In this document: piece after piece, positions 1 to 10,578 of the stretch
How positions within the stretch are numbered: position 1 is the stretch's first letter
Layout of the letters: every line of letters begins with the position of its first letter
Origin: Trebouxia sp. TZW2008
Lineage: Eukaryota; Chlorophyta; Trebouxiophyceae; Trebouxiales; Trebouxiaceae
Assembly: GCA_002118135.1 (NCBI GenBank)
Contig: BDIU01000156.1
Location: 248,676 to 312,675 of the forward strand
Length of the DNA stretch: 64,000 nucleotides
Direction of reading: 5' to 3'
Program-made: the position numbers and the translations under genes
The notes under the pieces: model-generated
Told to the model about the DNA's origin: nothing
What the model saw: the letters and a program-made list of their open reading frames with translations, nothing else
The model's database searches: none

Positions 1-263
1 CAGGTCATTTGCTATCTTCGAAAATGAATGCCTGATTAACACCTGCAATGGCACTTGCTCGACTCATTGCTGAACAATAGCTAGAACTCAGCAAAGATCA
101 GCAAAGACACCTGCGCTTATTATGACAACTGACATTGGTACTGGGGCAGCTTTGCACCAGATTTATGAGGGTTGTGGCACCCTGAAACTTTTGCTGATCA
201 AGCGTATCAAGCCAACTGTCTCGAGACAATCATTGCCTGCATATCAATCTCACCAGCTCCTGC

Positions 264-1796
264 TTAAAGCTGACCAGAGTCATACATCTGTCGCTTGTTG
301 TTGTCACGTAAGACACTGTACGCCTCCAAAATATGCCTAAACTTGACAGTAGCAACCTGTTTCTGCTTCTCATCATCAAATCTATCAGGATGCTGTTTCA
401 TTGCCAGCCCACGAAATGCAGCTTGCACATCTGCCTTGGATGCTGATGGCTCTATCTCAAGCAGCTTGTAATACCCTTTAGGGTCGCTAGATTTATAACT
501 AGACCTGCCAGCAGAGAATCCTGAGCTGCCACCCTCAAACCTAGACTGTTCTCGAGACCGTCTAAACTGCTCAAATTGAGAGTAGGCATGGGTCCAACTT
601 GTGCTGAAGCTACCTGTTTGGTCAGTCTTACTGTTCATGTAGCGGTCAGCATCACGCCTAGCCTGATGCAGCTGGTTTCTGATACGCGGCCAGTACTTTG
701 CAGCAAAACCCACAAGCAGGGCAGGCGCTGCTATTGCAAAACTGAAAAGCTGGTAGACAGGATACGTTTGCCAGGACTGGCTCAGCAGCACAGCAATTGA
801 TGCCACAGCAGCAGTTGCTAAGCCAATTCTGGTTTCATCTAACACACGGACACCAGAGACCTTTGCAGCGTCGAAACCTGCCACAAATGTCCGCACCTTG
901 GAGTTGCCAAAGTGCCTGCTGCTATAGAGAAAGACAGGCAGCAAAATTGGAGCAGCAGAGAACTGCTGGATGTCAACATCCAGATCTAGACCACGTGTGT
1001 CATCACATCTATAAGCTTGCATGAGGAAGTCTCTGGCAGCATTGAACTGATGGGACTTGATTGCGCCTATGGCCTTTGCTCTGCCAGTTTCAGCTTTCAA
1101 CTCAAAGGTGGAAACCCTACGCGTGCTACCATCAAACGGTGATGTCATCATGTATCGATCAGCTGCCTTGGCAGCTGCCACACTAGGCCCTGGTCTGAGC
1201 TTCGAAATGTCAGAGTGAGGGTAATGATACGTCGCCACAATCTGCATCTCTGTCATTTCTGGACTGAAGTACTGCTCAAACACAACATTGGGCCGCACCC
1301 ATCGGTACTGCATCTCATATGTGGATTCTGTCCTCTTGCTTGCAGGGTTGTATCTCCGCACAAGCCGATTGAAACCAATCTCAGCGCCTTTCAGTGAGCT
1401 GCGCGCTTGCGCCCTTGCAACCCAAAGCGGCAGGTACATTTCCTTGACTTTTTGCAGCCCTGCTGCTGGTTTGGCCACCAGAATGTTGCGCTCATTGCTG
1501 TGATATGCATCAAAGGCTGCATCCGCCTCCTGCCTGCTGACGCTGAAGGGCACTGCTGACAACTGCCCTGCTGAGGGACCTGACCCTTCAAAACTTGTAC
1601 TGCTGGCAAAGCATCTGGTGGTGACAGGAGTTGCTGAAGCAAGGCATTTCAGCCTCTGCTGCAGCAGTGCATTCAGTGCATCACAGGCTACAGTAAGTGG
1701 CTGCGCTGTGCTGCCAGCTGCAACTGTGCGCAAGGAAGTGTGTCCAGCTCTGCAAGCTTGAGTGCGCTGGAGGCCTGACAGCAGTATTCGCAGCAT
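264..1796 (-). CDS. DnaJ (Hsp40)-domain membrane protein, probably organellar
   Basis: Single uninterrupted 510-codon frame, the only intronless gene in the window. The C-terminal ~70 residues form a J domain: DPKGYYKLLEIEP opens it, the diagnostic HPD tripeptide follows in AMKQHPDRF, and helix IV ends the protein at DSGQL. J domains stimulate the ATPase of Hsp70 partners through HPD. The first ~65 residues are rich in Arg, Ser and Ala and nearly free of acidic residues, which suggests a mitochondrial or plastid presequence. Roughly residues 320-375 hold two hydrophobic stretches (around IGLATAAVASIAVLL and LFSFAIAAPALLVGF), so the protein is probably membrane-anchored. The long middle region (80-300) has no domain I recognise. 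The first ATG of the frame was chosen because it starts the presequence-like segment. The J domain is certain; location and partner are inferred. Confidence 0.9.
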   Translation of the reverse strand: MLRILLSGLQRTQACRAGHTSLRTVAAGSTAQPLTVACDALNALLQQRLKCLASATPVTTRCFASSTSFEGSGPSAGQLSAVPFSVSRQEADAAFDAYHSNERNILVAKPAAGLQKVKEMYLPLWVARAQARSSLKGAEIGFNRLVRRYNPASKRTESTYEMQYRWVRPNVVFEQYFSPEMTEMQIVATYHYPHSDISKLRPGPSVAAAKAADRYMMTSPFDGSTRRVSTFELKAETGRAKAIGAIKSHQFNAARDFLMQAYRCDDTRGLDLDVDIQQFSAAPILLPVFLYSSRHFGNSKVRTFVAGFDAAKVSGVRVLDETRIGLATAAVASIAVLLSQSWQTYPVYQLFSFAIAAPALLVGFAAKYWPRIRNQLHQARRDADRYMNSKTDQTGSFSTSWTHAYSQFEQFRRSREQSRFEGGSSGFSAGRSSYKSSDPKGYYKLLEIEPSASKADVQAAFRGLAMKQHPDRFDDEKQKQVATVKFRHILEAYSVLRDNNKRQMYDSGQL

Positions 1797-2453
1797 AGCT
1801 AGCTGTCATCTGCTGGCTGCGCTTGTTGTGGAAGTATGCTGCTGTGGAGCACTATAGGCTTGCTGCCTGTGCGCTCAGGTGTCAAACGTGCAGTGCATGC
1901 GCAGATTTCTGCAGCAACAGGTTCCGCTTGGGGCCTTTGATCAGCACTGAGAAGGTGAAAAGGGAGCGGTATGAGAGATCAAAATGCACCTTGCATGTGA
2001 TGCTCACGGAGTCCAGTGCTTGCCGACATATTTTAGGTGATCAGTGCAGCATAAAGGATCTGCTGTTGGTCAACAGTCGATTCAGGCTGTTGCCGGGTTC
2101 CTCATCGCCAACCTTGCAAAGTGCACGGACGGAATGTTAAGGCTGCTATGGCTTTCTGCTGTAGCTTCAGCGATTGTGAAGCCCGGAATTGACTCGACGG
2201 AACACCGATTTCGACTGGGTTTGTGTCGTGAAATCGACATGAGTAAGCACGAGGTCCGAAGTGAGAGTGGAAGGAAGGCCGAAGCTTGCTCTGCGCTACG
2301 GGCTTTTGAACGCGCTTACTCACCACTCGACTTTGCCTCAACGCGCTCTCAGCCAAGCGCTTGTACGGCAGCTCGTTTGTGCAGGCAGGGATCGCCGAAT
2401 TGTTTGAATTTGGCTGACGCACAGGCTGAGATCAGTACATCTCGGTCGTCGAG
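1797..2453. other. Divergent intergenic region / shared promoter
   Basis: The 657 bases between the start codons of the DnaJ gene (-) and the DUF3754 gene (+) must hold both promoters and 5' UTRs. Open frames on both strands cross it, but none has recognisable protein features. CpG-containing words look commoner here than in the flanking introns, an impression and not a count. I see no clear TATA box. Confidence 0.4.
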
Positions 2454-5400
2454 ATGCAGCAGGGCACTCCCCAATTTCAGGACACGCCTCCCTTTGGCTC
2501 CTTTTCCCAGCAGGGACAGCCGTACCAGGCCCCACAGGTCGGTACTGTGCGACAATACGGCCAGCAAGAACAGTATCACCAACCGCGCAACCACCAGAGT
2601 CAACTTCAGCAAAATCAGCAAAAGCAAAAGCGGAAAGGCAACCAGGATGTCTCGCAAATGGTGCTATGTCCACCGGAAAGGTTCATCAGCGTGCCAACCA
2701 CCGATCTGATCGAAGCATTTAGAGGTAGGCAGCGCTTCACTGCGTGCATTGCTTCTATTTGTGACTCGCTTTGACCGGAATGCGTTCGGTATTCAGGTCA
2801 ATTCTCTGCTGAAGACTTCGAGCGGTTCTCAGACATATGCAAGTTGTTTGAGGCCAACAGCCGTCTGGACTTCATCACTGTGAGCAGGTGTGTGGCAGAG
2901 CTTTCTGCTGCTGAGTGCCATAGTGCAGCAAGCTGTAGCCAAATGACATGCTGATTGGTCTGCTGCAGACGTGTCCAAGACAACTTCCGCTTGTTTTCTG
3001 CAGCTGCCAAAGGGATGCCTGTACCCATGCGGAAAGGCACAGGTAATGCAGGATCATTCTTGCATTTGCCACAAAATCGAGAGCATTCCTGTCCTTACAT
3101 AGCATGCATTGCATGTCACATCCAACTGCCTACGGCATGCTGCTGAGCATCATCAACATTGTCTTATTGTGACAAACCTTCACAAATCTGCACCAATGGC
3201 TCTGACAATGCGTTAGAGGTTTGTGAGAACAGCCATCTAGCTCTGCAATCACTTGCTCTGCTTGCGACCACGCTTCTTGTAAGGCTGCAGGGGCATGCTC
3301 TCCAAATCACAGCATCGTTGCTTTCTGCATGCTCACAGCTGACATTGGTGGTCATCTTGCATTCCACATGATAGCAGTGACTTCGAGCCTAACTGATACT
3401 GTCCTGCAGAGCTGCCAAGTCCCAAGCAGCTTGATCAAACAGAGCTCAGATTTCTGGAGGATTTCTGCAACCTGCTTGTCACAGCGCATTACAGGTTGCT
3501 GACAGAGCAAGAATGGGAAACAGCTACAGATGAGGAGTTTACGGTATGACACCAACTCTGTGTTTCAAAGTTGCACTATAAGCCCACGTGTTAGACGACC
3601 AAGTGCAACATGCATGCATTTTTTTGCATGCCGTGCTGCCAGCAAGCTCTGTTTGACAGCCATGCATTAGCCTATGTATCTAGTGGTCTTGTCTGAGAGA
3701 TCCTGCTGCACGCTGTGATGAGCTTTTGCAGATGCAGTATCTCAACAGCATCAAGCGTGCCACACACACCGAGCAATATATGCGGAAAATTGTAGCCAAT
3801 TATTACTGTTACTGTTCTCTTTGCGCTGGTCATCATGCAAAGCATGCTTTAGGACAGGACGCCAGGCAGCATACACATTTGCCTAAAAATGTTTTCACAG
3901 CTGCACAGCAAAGATCAGAAGATTCAACAGTTGAGACATACTGTCACTGTTTGCAGTTCAACATGCCCATTGAGGTGAAGTGGGACGTGATGGACACCCT
4001 ACTGCTGGCACGCTTCTGGAGTGGGCACCCTCAGCTGCGCCGTGGCACTGCACAGCTGCTGGAGCGCATCATGGTCTTCCACAGAGGAGTGCACACGGTC
4101 AGCCTGCATCCCTGCTACAAACACTGCTGCATCCCTTGAACAAGTCACTGCAGCATCCCTCAAACATTTTACTGTTGTATCCCCAGGAGAAAACACTGCT
4201 GGCTCCTGCAAAAAAACTGCTGCTGACAAGTTCAAGCTGCTGCTCATTGCGAGCTTCTCAAACTTGAGAACAATCAGCGTCCCTTGCATTTACAGTTCAC
4301 TTCAACTCCTTGTTGTGACCTTTGCGGCTGCACTGTTTTGTCCAGATTACAAGCAGATGATGTTGTGGCCTGCCACACAATGCATTGACGCATAGCGATA
4401 TATCACATACATGGCAAGAATGTACTGGTGCTGACAGGCACGGTCTAAGGGGCTTTATATTGAGGACAAGATTGATCTGTTGATGGGCTACCTTGTGGTC
4501 AACCCAATAGCTGCATTAGCCGGCAAGTTCCTTGGCTACCAAGCTCAGGAGAAGGCCAAAAAGGTATGCATCCATTTTGCCTGTGTTGCTGTATCTGCTA
4601 TAAGCCATATTCCCTATCTATGCCCATGCATTTAGGTTGTCTATACAGTCCTCAGGTCATGACATCCCAGCAAAATGTTATTTGTCAGTATTTATTAGTT
4701 TTCTTGTTGCAATTGGCAAAATACAGATGAGTGTGACCTTCTTCCTTGCTTTTCTGTGCAGTACTCACCCCTGACCTCCAGCAATGACAAAGCCCCAGTG
4801 GCAGACCTCAGCCGGGATGAGGGCATCCATGACCACGATTCAGCTAGGATTGCTGGTTTGAACCACCCAAATGCCAAGGTCAGCACTACATCCAAGTGTG
4901 GCACCTCCTCATGCACGCTGAGCTAGCGAAGCTTGCCATGTCTGTACAGTAGCCTGTACAGTAGCCTGTACCCAAGTTCAGCAAACACCTGTGCTATGTA
5001 ATAAAAGCCTTGAAGCCTGAGCAGGTGTTGGAATGAGTTTTGAGCTTGCATCAGCCTTGTTGCCCCTCAAGAGAGTGTTCACATTCAGTCCTTGATGTTG
5101 CCGCAGAAGAAACCTTCTCTTCAGGTGCAAAAGCTGGCACTCATATCATGCAAAGGCCCATGAGTAGCTTCTGTGCATTCACTTGCTTTGTCATCACTAC
5201 TGATGCCTGAGGCAGGCAGCACTTTTGCCCATGCATGCATCTAGGGATTGCTTTTGTCACACCTGTGCCTGGAGCAGGCAAACCATTTTGTCGATGTATG
5301 CTTTCACTCCATATTGCTGACGCGACTCGTCTCTTGAATTGCAGATCGCAAGGCGCATAACTCTGCAGCGGTTGATGCCTGATGCAGCCAGCGTGCTCAA

Positions 5401-8400
5401 GCTGTCTTTGACAACACTGGAAATCCAGGAGCCCTGCTTCACTGACCTGGTCATCCTGTACCGTAAGAGCAAGGCAGTCTTGGACCGGCCAAGCTCTGAG
5501 AAAGAGCCTCTGCCCAAGTACAGCAAGGCAAGCTCCAGGACAGACACGCTCCCTGTGGATTTGCATGCTTGATGTTGCTGTATGGGCAGGTGTCACATGC
5601 AGGTCAATTGTGTGCATTGCCCAAGTACAGCAAGGCAAGCTTTAGGAAATTCGCCAAACAATAAGCAAATTGTCTCAGCCATTTTGTGGCACATGCGGCC
5701 AGCTTTGTTCGCTGGCTGAAACATGCTGACATGCTGGCAGTTTGCTGTGATCTTGCATCCTTTGTGTTTGCAATCTGGCCAGGTGCCAAATGCAGGGCAT
5801 CTTGTGCATTGCCCAAGTGCAGCAAGGAAAGCTTCAGGACTGACAGCCCACCATGGAATTGCACGCCTGGTGTGTCATTTGGTGACTAATCGGAACAGAA
5901 ATTGTCGGTTTTGTCTGATTGATGTTCAGCAAATCAAGTGCTCAATGCAGGCCAGAACCCATGAGTTTCCCAAGCAAGTAGTAGGCCTATGCGTTGCGAT
6001 CTGGGCAGGTGTTGCTCTGCATGCAGGCTGCCTTTGATGCTTCTCATGTACATGTAGCATCAGCATGTCTTCTCCTAAAGCATGCCTGATGTGCGGAGGA
6101 GCTTCAGAGTTATACCGCCTGCATTTGTACAGCATTGTGTGCCAAATGCTAGTTGTCATATGTTAAACACACAAAAATATTGCCTGCATCACAGGGCATG
6201 GCGCAGCGCAACATTGTGGTCAAGTCCTTCTCTGATGTGCCCATGGCAGATGTGGAGATGATCTTCCCTGAGAAGGCAGTGTTCATCAAGCCCTTCGTCC
6301 TCATTCAGCTGATAGTTACTGTGATCCTGGCTGTCATCACTGTTGTCACCACCTTAATACAGGTGAGCTCTGTCTAACATGGATCAGCAAGTGTGAGCAA
6401 TGCTAAGGCAATAAACACAAGCCCTGTGCCATCAATGGTCACAGACTTGCCAATGAGTTGTCATGATTCTGCTAGATGCATATAGAAGTGTTGCAGTCTG
6501 ACACACTGCTGGAAGCGGGCATGTCTTGGTCTGCTTTGTTCTGCGCACTCTTGAGCCAATGAATCTTGAATCTCAGGTCTCCAGAAGACTGGCAGCGGCA
6601 AATCTCCGAAAATCATGACAGCAGATGCGAACTTTTGTCATGCATTGTGCTGCGCCTGCTTGGGCTTGCCGCAAAAGTGGTATGTTTTGAGCCATGGTGG
6701 CAGTTGTCATTGCTGTGCTGTGACAACTGTCTCTCTGACTGACAAAATACCTCTTGTACTGAAAACCCCTTGCAGGTATGGCAGACCCAATCTGTTGTTG
6801 CCAAAGGCATGCTGACATCAGCAACATGGCAAAATGTCATCGCCAGCACATGCTGGCAGAGCACTGCGTTGCAGCTCACATTGGCCAGGGAACTAGCCAT
6901 GGTCAAGCAGATTGCAATGTTGTCTTTCTCTGCTGCTCGCATTGGGTGTGACATATCTGAAAGAGCTGACCTGTAACAGATTAGTGACTACAGTAATGAC
7001 AGTCAGGAGCACGGTGACAATCAAAAGGATGAAAACATGGCCAGAGAACAAGTCACAGTCAAGCAGCTGACTGACTTGTCCTTCGACACAAGCATCAGCC
7101 AATTATTGGCTTAGATAGCAGCCAGGTGTCCAGGGTACGGGCTGCTGCTGTTCTGACCAACCTGTTTTGAGCAACACACCGCCCCCAAACACTCCTGTGC
7201 AAAGCCCATATTGTACGTGTGCACATGTGTTGTCAAGTGACTCACCTTTATTGCGTGTGCTGCAGAGCAAAGTGAGTCTGTTTGTGCTGGCCAGCATTGC
7301 GGCAGTAAGGGCAGCGCAAGTGTGGAGCAGAGCGTAGCTGCTGCTTTTATGTTGCTTGTTTGTACTCGCTTGACAACAAGCTATTGCTTTGCATACAGAG
7401 CAAGGTGAATCTGTCTGTGCTAGCGAGCATGGCCAGCATAGCAGCAGCACGGGCTGCACAAGTGTGGAGCAGAGCGCAACTGACCCGCCAGCAGATGCAG
7501 GACGCCATGACTCAAGGGCTGTATGAGAAGAGCGCTGACTCACAAGAGGGTGTCTTGCACACTGTGCTGAACCAGATGTCAGACCAGCACACCAAAGAAG
7601 TCATCATTGCCTACGCTGTGTTGCTGCTCAGAGGTAAGTTGCATCACACTGCCTGAGCTAAAGATTAGACTTTCATGTCTTCACAAAGCGAAACCCGCAC
7701 TGCAGCATGAAGTGAAACTGACAGCTTCGACCAGTCAGGCAACAGTCACCTGGCAGCGCCATGCCTTTCTGAGAGTATTGCCTCATACAATGGCACAATG
7801 ATCATATGCATTTGTTGGCAGCCATGCAAGCCAAAGTTGCTGCCTGAGCACACCACAAATTGTACACCAGCCCTTCCATGTGTGAATTACTCACAGTCTG
7901 CTCAGGTGCTTGTATCCGACAGGCTGCTTCTGCTTCTGCAGGTGAGGCCGTGACACAAGACGGCTTGGACAAGAGGTGTGAGATGTGGTTGGAGCGTATC
8001 TTTGGACTCAGGCTGGACTTTGCCATTGAGAATAGCCTGCCTGTGTGCTTAGAAGATGGCGTCATTGAGCGTGATGATCAAGTAAGCTCTTTCTTGGTGG
8101 TGCATGCAGTCATTTATCTTGCAGGATTATGCTTTGCGCCATACATCTGAACATGACATCTGCATGCCTGACCTTGATATTTCCAATCTCAAATGGGAAT
8201 GTTTTTGGACTTGTGATGCGAGAACATGTGGTCATCTGCACAACTTCAGTCATGCAAGTCATCTCCAGCCCAGATTGCAGGGCAAATGCCAATTTGAGCA
8301 GTGAACACGCATGCACAAACACAGTGCTGGCAGCAAGTGACCTCATTTCTGCCATGCACTCATGTAGTGAGCCTGAACCAACTGAAATCCAAGCAAATCC

Positions 8401-10099
8401 TGCATCATGCGCAGCAAATGTATGGACTATAAGTCTCTACAACTTTTTGCAGAGCATGTTGAGGCCATTGACCCCAGCCAAAGCCCTCAAGGTCCTGAAG
8501 CACAAGTGGGAGCACCACTTTGACAAGCAGGTCAGTCTTTGGCATTGGCATCTTGGTTTTCTGTTGAACTCACACGAATGGCAAGCTATTTGACATAGCA
8601 CTGCTTTGAGCTGATTTATTGCAGCATTCTGCAGCCTCACACAGATGCTTACATGCTTCCAGTGATGCATAGCTTGCACTGACTCCACATGTTGGCTTCA
8701 TAAGATTCAGCAGGCCTGTTGATCAGCACTCGCACATGCTGCCAGCATTTCTGCAAGTATCTTGCATGGCTCATTCACATGACCAGCTGTGCATCGCAGT
8801 CAACATGACCAATTCTGCATGTTGACCCAAGCAATGAGTGTGTGTGAAACGCTGTGTGCGCGCTGCAGACAGCAGGTGGCGCTGATGTGAAGGTGCCAGG
8901 CTCTGAGCCAATCACACAAGAGCGCCCAGTGAGTCTCTTGCTGTTACTGCTGTTGATGAGTCATAGATGAAGTGCTGCATCTACGCACGTTTGTTGCCAA
9001 CGTGGCAAGGGCTTACAAGCATCAAGAACACACACAGTCTTGCGTGATCCATGGTTGCCTTCAGAGCTCAGCAAATCGAGCAAGCAAAAGCAATGGCTTG
9101 CACATTGTCATTGGTCTCAGCGCGCACCACGTGGAATGATGCATCACAGCATTAGGATCATTACTCAGATGCATCGCAGCCTTTCTGAGCATGTAGTGCT
9201 GAGGCGACCACCCCATGACCTGCAAGCTTTGTTGTTGCAATATAACACGAGCAGCACCTTCAGATGCCAGACATGTGACAGCTTTGTTGGTCACAATGCA
9301 ATGCGTCAGCAATGTGATATGCATGCTTTGCTGTTGCAGTATGACATGAGCATTACCTCTGAGAGTCAGCAGCGCCAGCCGGAGCCTCAGCCCATCCCCT
9401 CAGCAGCCCCTCAGCACTTGTCAAATCTCACTCAGAGGCGGCCAGCTGAGTATGACTCAGCTCCAGGGCAGTACACTGCATCAGCCTCAGGGGCAGGGCA
9501 GTACCAGGGGTCAGGCGCAGGACAGTATCAGGGGTCAGGAGGGCTGTACACTAGTCCAGGGCAGTTTGGTGCCGGCCCAACTGTGCCTGCAGGCCAGTAC
9601 GCCGGCACAATTTCTTCATCGGGGCAGCCAGGTGCCGTGAACTACGACGGGGGCAATTCAGCGGGGCAGCAGGGCTACACCAGCTCACCTAGGTTCAGCA
9701 GCACACCAGTGGACTGGGGCAATGCTGCGTCCTCAGGCCGAACAGGGACAGACAGCGCATACCAGACAACATTTTCCCCAGGTGACACACTGCCACCAAA
9801 GGAGGCACTTGGACTCAGTTGTGCTGTCATTTTGATGCTCTTAGTTGTTTGACGCAGGACCCCTCACAAAATTCTGAGCTCTTGATGCAACCAAGCAATG
9901 ACCAATTGCAGGGGCTAAGGCTTGTTGCAAGGACTGCAACAACACCACATAGCTCATGTTGTATGCAGGTGGCGACTCTGTGAATGCCGAAGGCAGGCCC
10001 AGCGTCACAGGCAGTGACACAGTATCAGGCACAGGAGAGCCTCGACATCCCCATCTGGACAGGATCTTGCACCCGTTCCATCACAACCAGTCTGGCTGA
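2454..10099 (+). CDS. DUF3754 (TMEM143-type) membrane protein, 15 exons
   Basis: Spliced model, 796 residues. Exons: 2454-2724, 2797-2887, 2969-3042, 3410-3543, 3957-4097, 4438-4563, 4762-4878, 5345-5527, 6195-6362, 7399-7633, 7942-8081, 8453-8530, 8869-8928, 9340-9781, 9969-10099. All phases agree. Intron 8 uses a GC donor (AAG|GCAAGC); the rest are GT-AG. The N-terminus is Gln-rich. The core matches the DUF3754/TMEM143 family: FNMPIEVKWDVMDTLLL, then MADVEMIFPEK, then two adjacent hydrophobic helices at about residues 413-435 (LIVTVILAVITVVTTLIQ) and 436-460. The C-terminal exon 14 is Gly/Gln/Ser/Tyr-rich, with GAGQYQGSG-type repeats, and probably disordered. Family members are uncharacterised membrane proteins, often organellar, so I assign no activity. 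Introns 8, 9 and 13 carry exon echoes (listed separately). Confidence 0.85.
4098..4215 (+). repeat. Short tandem repeat at the start of DUF3754 intron 5
   Basis: Directly after the donor at 4097, a unit of about 25-32 bases recurs three to four times, recognised by CACTGCTGCATCCC and its variants (CACTGCAGCATCCC, TACTGTTGTATCCC, CACTGCTGGCTCC). It is degenerate and short. It may be a donor-side duplication, but I cannot trace it to coding sequence. Confidence 0.45.
5605..5860 (+). repeat. Two donor-side echoes of DUF3754 exon 8
   Basis: The end of exon 8 reads CTGCCCAAGTACAGCAAG followed by the GC donor GCAAGCTCCAGGACAGAC. Near 5615-5645 the intron repeats TTGCCCAAGTACAGCAAGGC and AAGCTTTAGG. 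Near 5812-5850 it repeats TTGCCCAAGTGCAGCAAGG then AAAGCTTCAGGACTGACAG. The bases just before each copy (GGGCAGGTGTCACATGCAGG, GGCCAGGTGCCAAATGCAGG) also match each other. The nearer copy keeps the GC donor; the further one has changed GC to GA. Confidence 0.75.
6960..7100 (-). repeat. Inverted echo of DUF3754 exon 9 inside intron 9
   Basis: Read on the minus strand, this stretch gives HVFILLIVTVLLTVITVV followed by TNLLQ, then a GT donor and SS-like bases. The real exon 9 on the plus strand reads FIKPFVLIQLIVTVILAV, ITVVTTLIQ, then its donor and SS. The likeness covers about 100 bases including the donor. The copy cannot be an exon of this gene because it points the wrong way. A separate minus-strand gene is unlikely because nothing else around it is coding. 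Confidence 0.75.
7264..7340 (+). repeat. Acceptor-side echo of DUF3754 exon 10
   Basis: Encodes SKVSLFVLASIAAVRAAQVW then SRA and a stop. The real exon 10, about 134 bases downstream (7399 on), encodes SKVNLSVLASMASIAAARAA then QVWSRAQLTR. The echo follows a TGCTGCAG acceptor-like sequence, so it could compete as a 3' splice site; its TAG stop makes such use destructive. Confidence 0.8.
9215..9275 (+). repeat. Acceptor-side echo of DUF3754 exon 14
   Basis: GCTTTGTTGTTGCAATATAA then CACGAGCAGCACCTTCAGA mirrors the true junction GCTTTGCTGTTGCAG|TATGA then CATGAGCATTACCTCTGAGA at 9340, about 103 bases later. The AG of the acceptor has become AA in the echo, which would disable it. Confidence 0.75.
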
Positions 10100-10578
10100 A
10101 ACATGTTACAAATGCTAAGCTGTTTCCAGACAGCACATCACTTATGCAACCATGGAGCAATGGTGCCTGTGTCACTTTCTGAGAGAGCTCTGCTTAGCTA
10201 GGTTTCGTCTGACAGCAGTCTTTTTGATGTATACGTTAGACTGTCGGACATAAAGCTTTTGTGTTGGCATCGCATGCCATACATGCAAAAGAGCACCACC
10301 CCTTGTCTTATGTAACAAAAGACATCGTCTGATTTCGTTTGATGACCTGTTGACTTCGTCTAAACAGCTTTAGTCTTTTGACCTCTTGGTAATTTAGAAA
10401 ATTAAAGAAATGAGTTCTATTGCATCATTTGCTGCTGGCTGCTGCCAGGGGACGTGCTGATTGAGCTGAGTTTCAAACTCAGCAAACTGGTCATGTTCGC
10501 TGTAGTGCACGAGTGACTTAGCTGGAGCCATTCAGCCTGGTCATTGCTGAACACTGGCTTCGAGTATGCATGACCTTG
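10100..10578. other. Convergent 3' flanks of the DUF3754 gene and VPS16
   Basis: Non-coding interval between two facing stop codons. It contains TGTAA for the plus-strand gene and, at 10105-10109, TTACA (TGTAA on the minus strand), a possible signal for VPS16. If both are used the two transcripts overlap. I see no gene here. Confidence 0.5.
10311..10315 (+). terminator. TGTAA polyadenylation-type signal, DUF3754 gene
   Basis: TGTAA lies 212 bases after the stop codon. This pentamer is the usual poly(A) signal of chlorophyte algae. The assignment rests on position and word only. Confidence 0.4.

Noticed and set aside
2044..2709. 221-codon plus-strand frame overlapping the DUF3754 start
   Set aside because: It is the wrong frame over the first exon; the Gln-rich frame beginning at 2454 continues in phase into the conserved exons.
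3726..4139. Long open frame starting at an acceptor-like TTTTGCAG, tempting as an extra DUF3754 exon
   Set aside because: Exon 4 joins exon 5 (3957) directly in phase and the join matches the family; the extra segment has no donor in phase and no family likeness.
6893..7102. Minus-strand membrane-helix frame as a separate small gene
   Set aside because: Its sequence is an inverted copy of the DUF3754 exon 9, and its length and surroundings do not support a gene.
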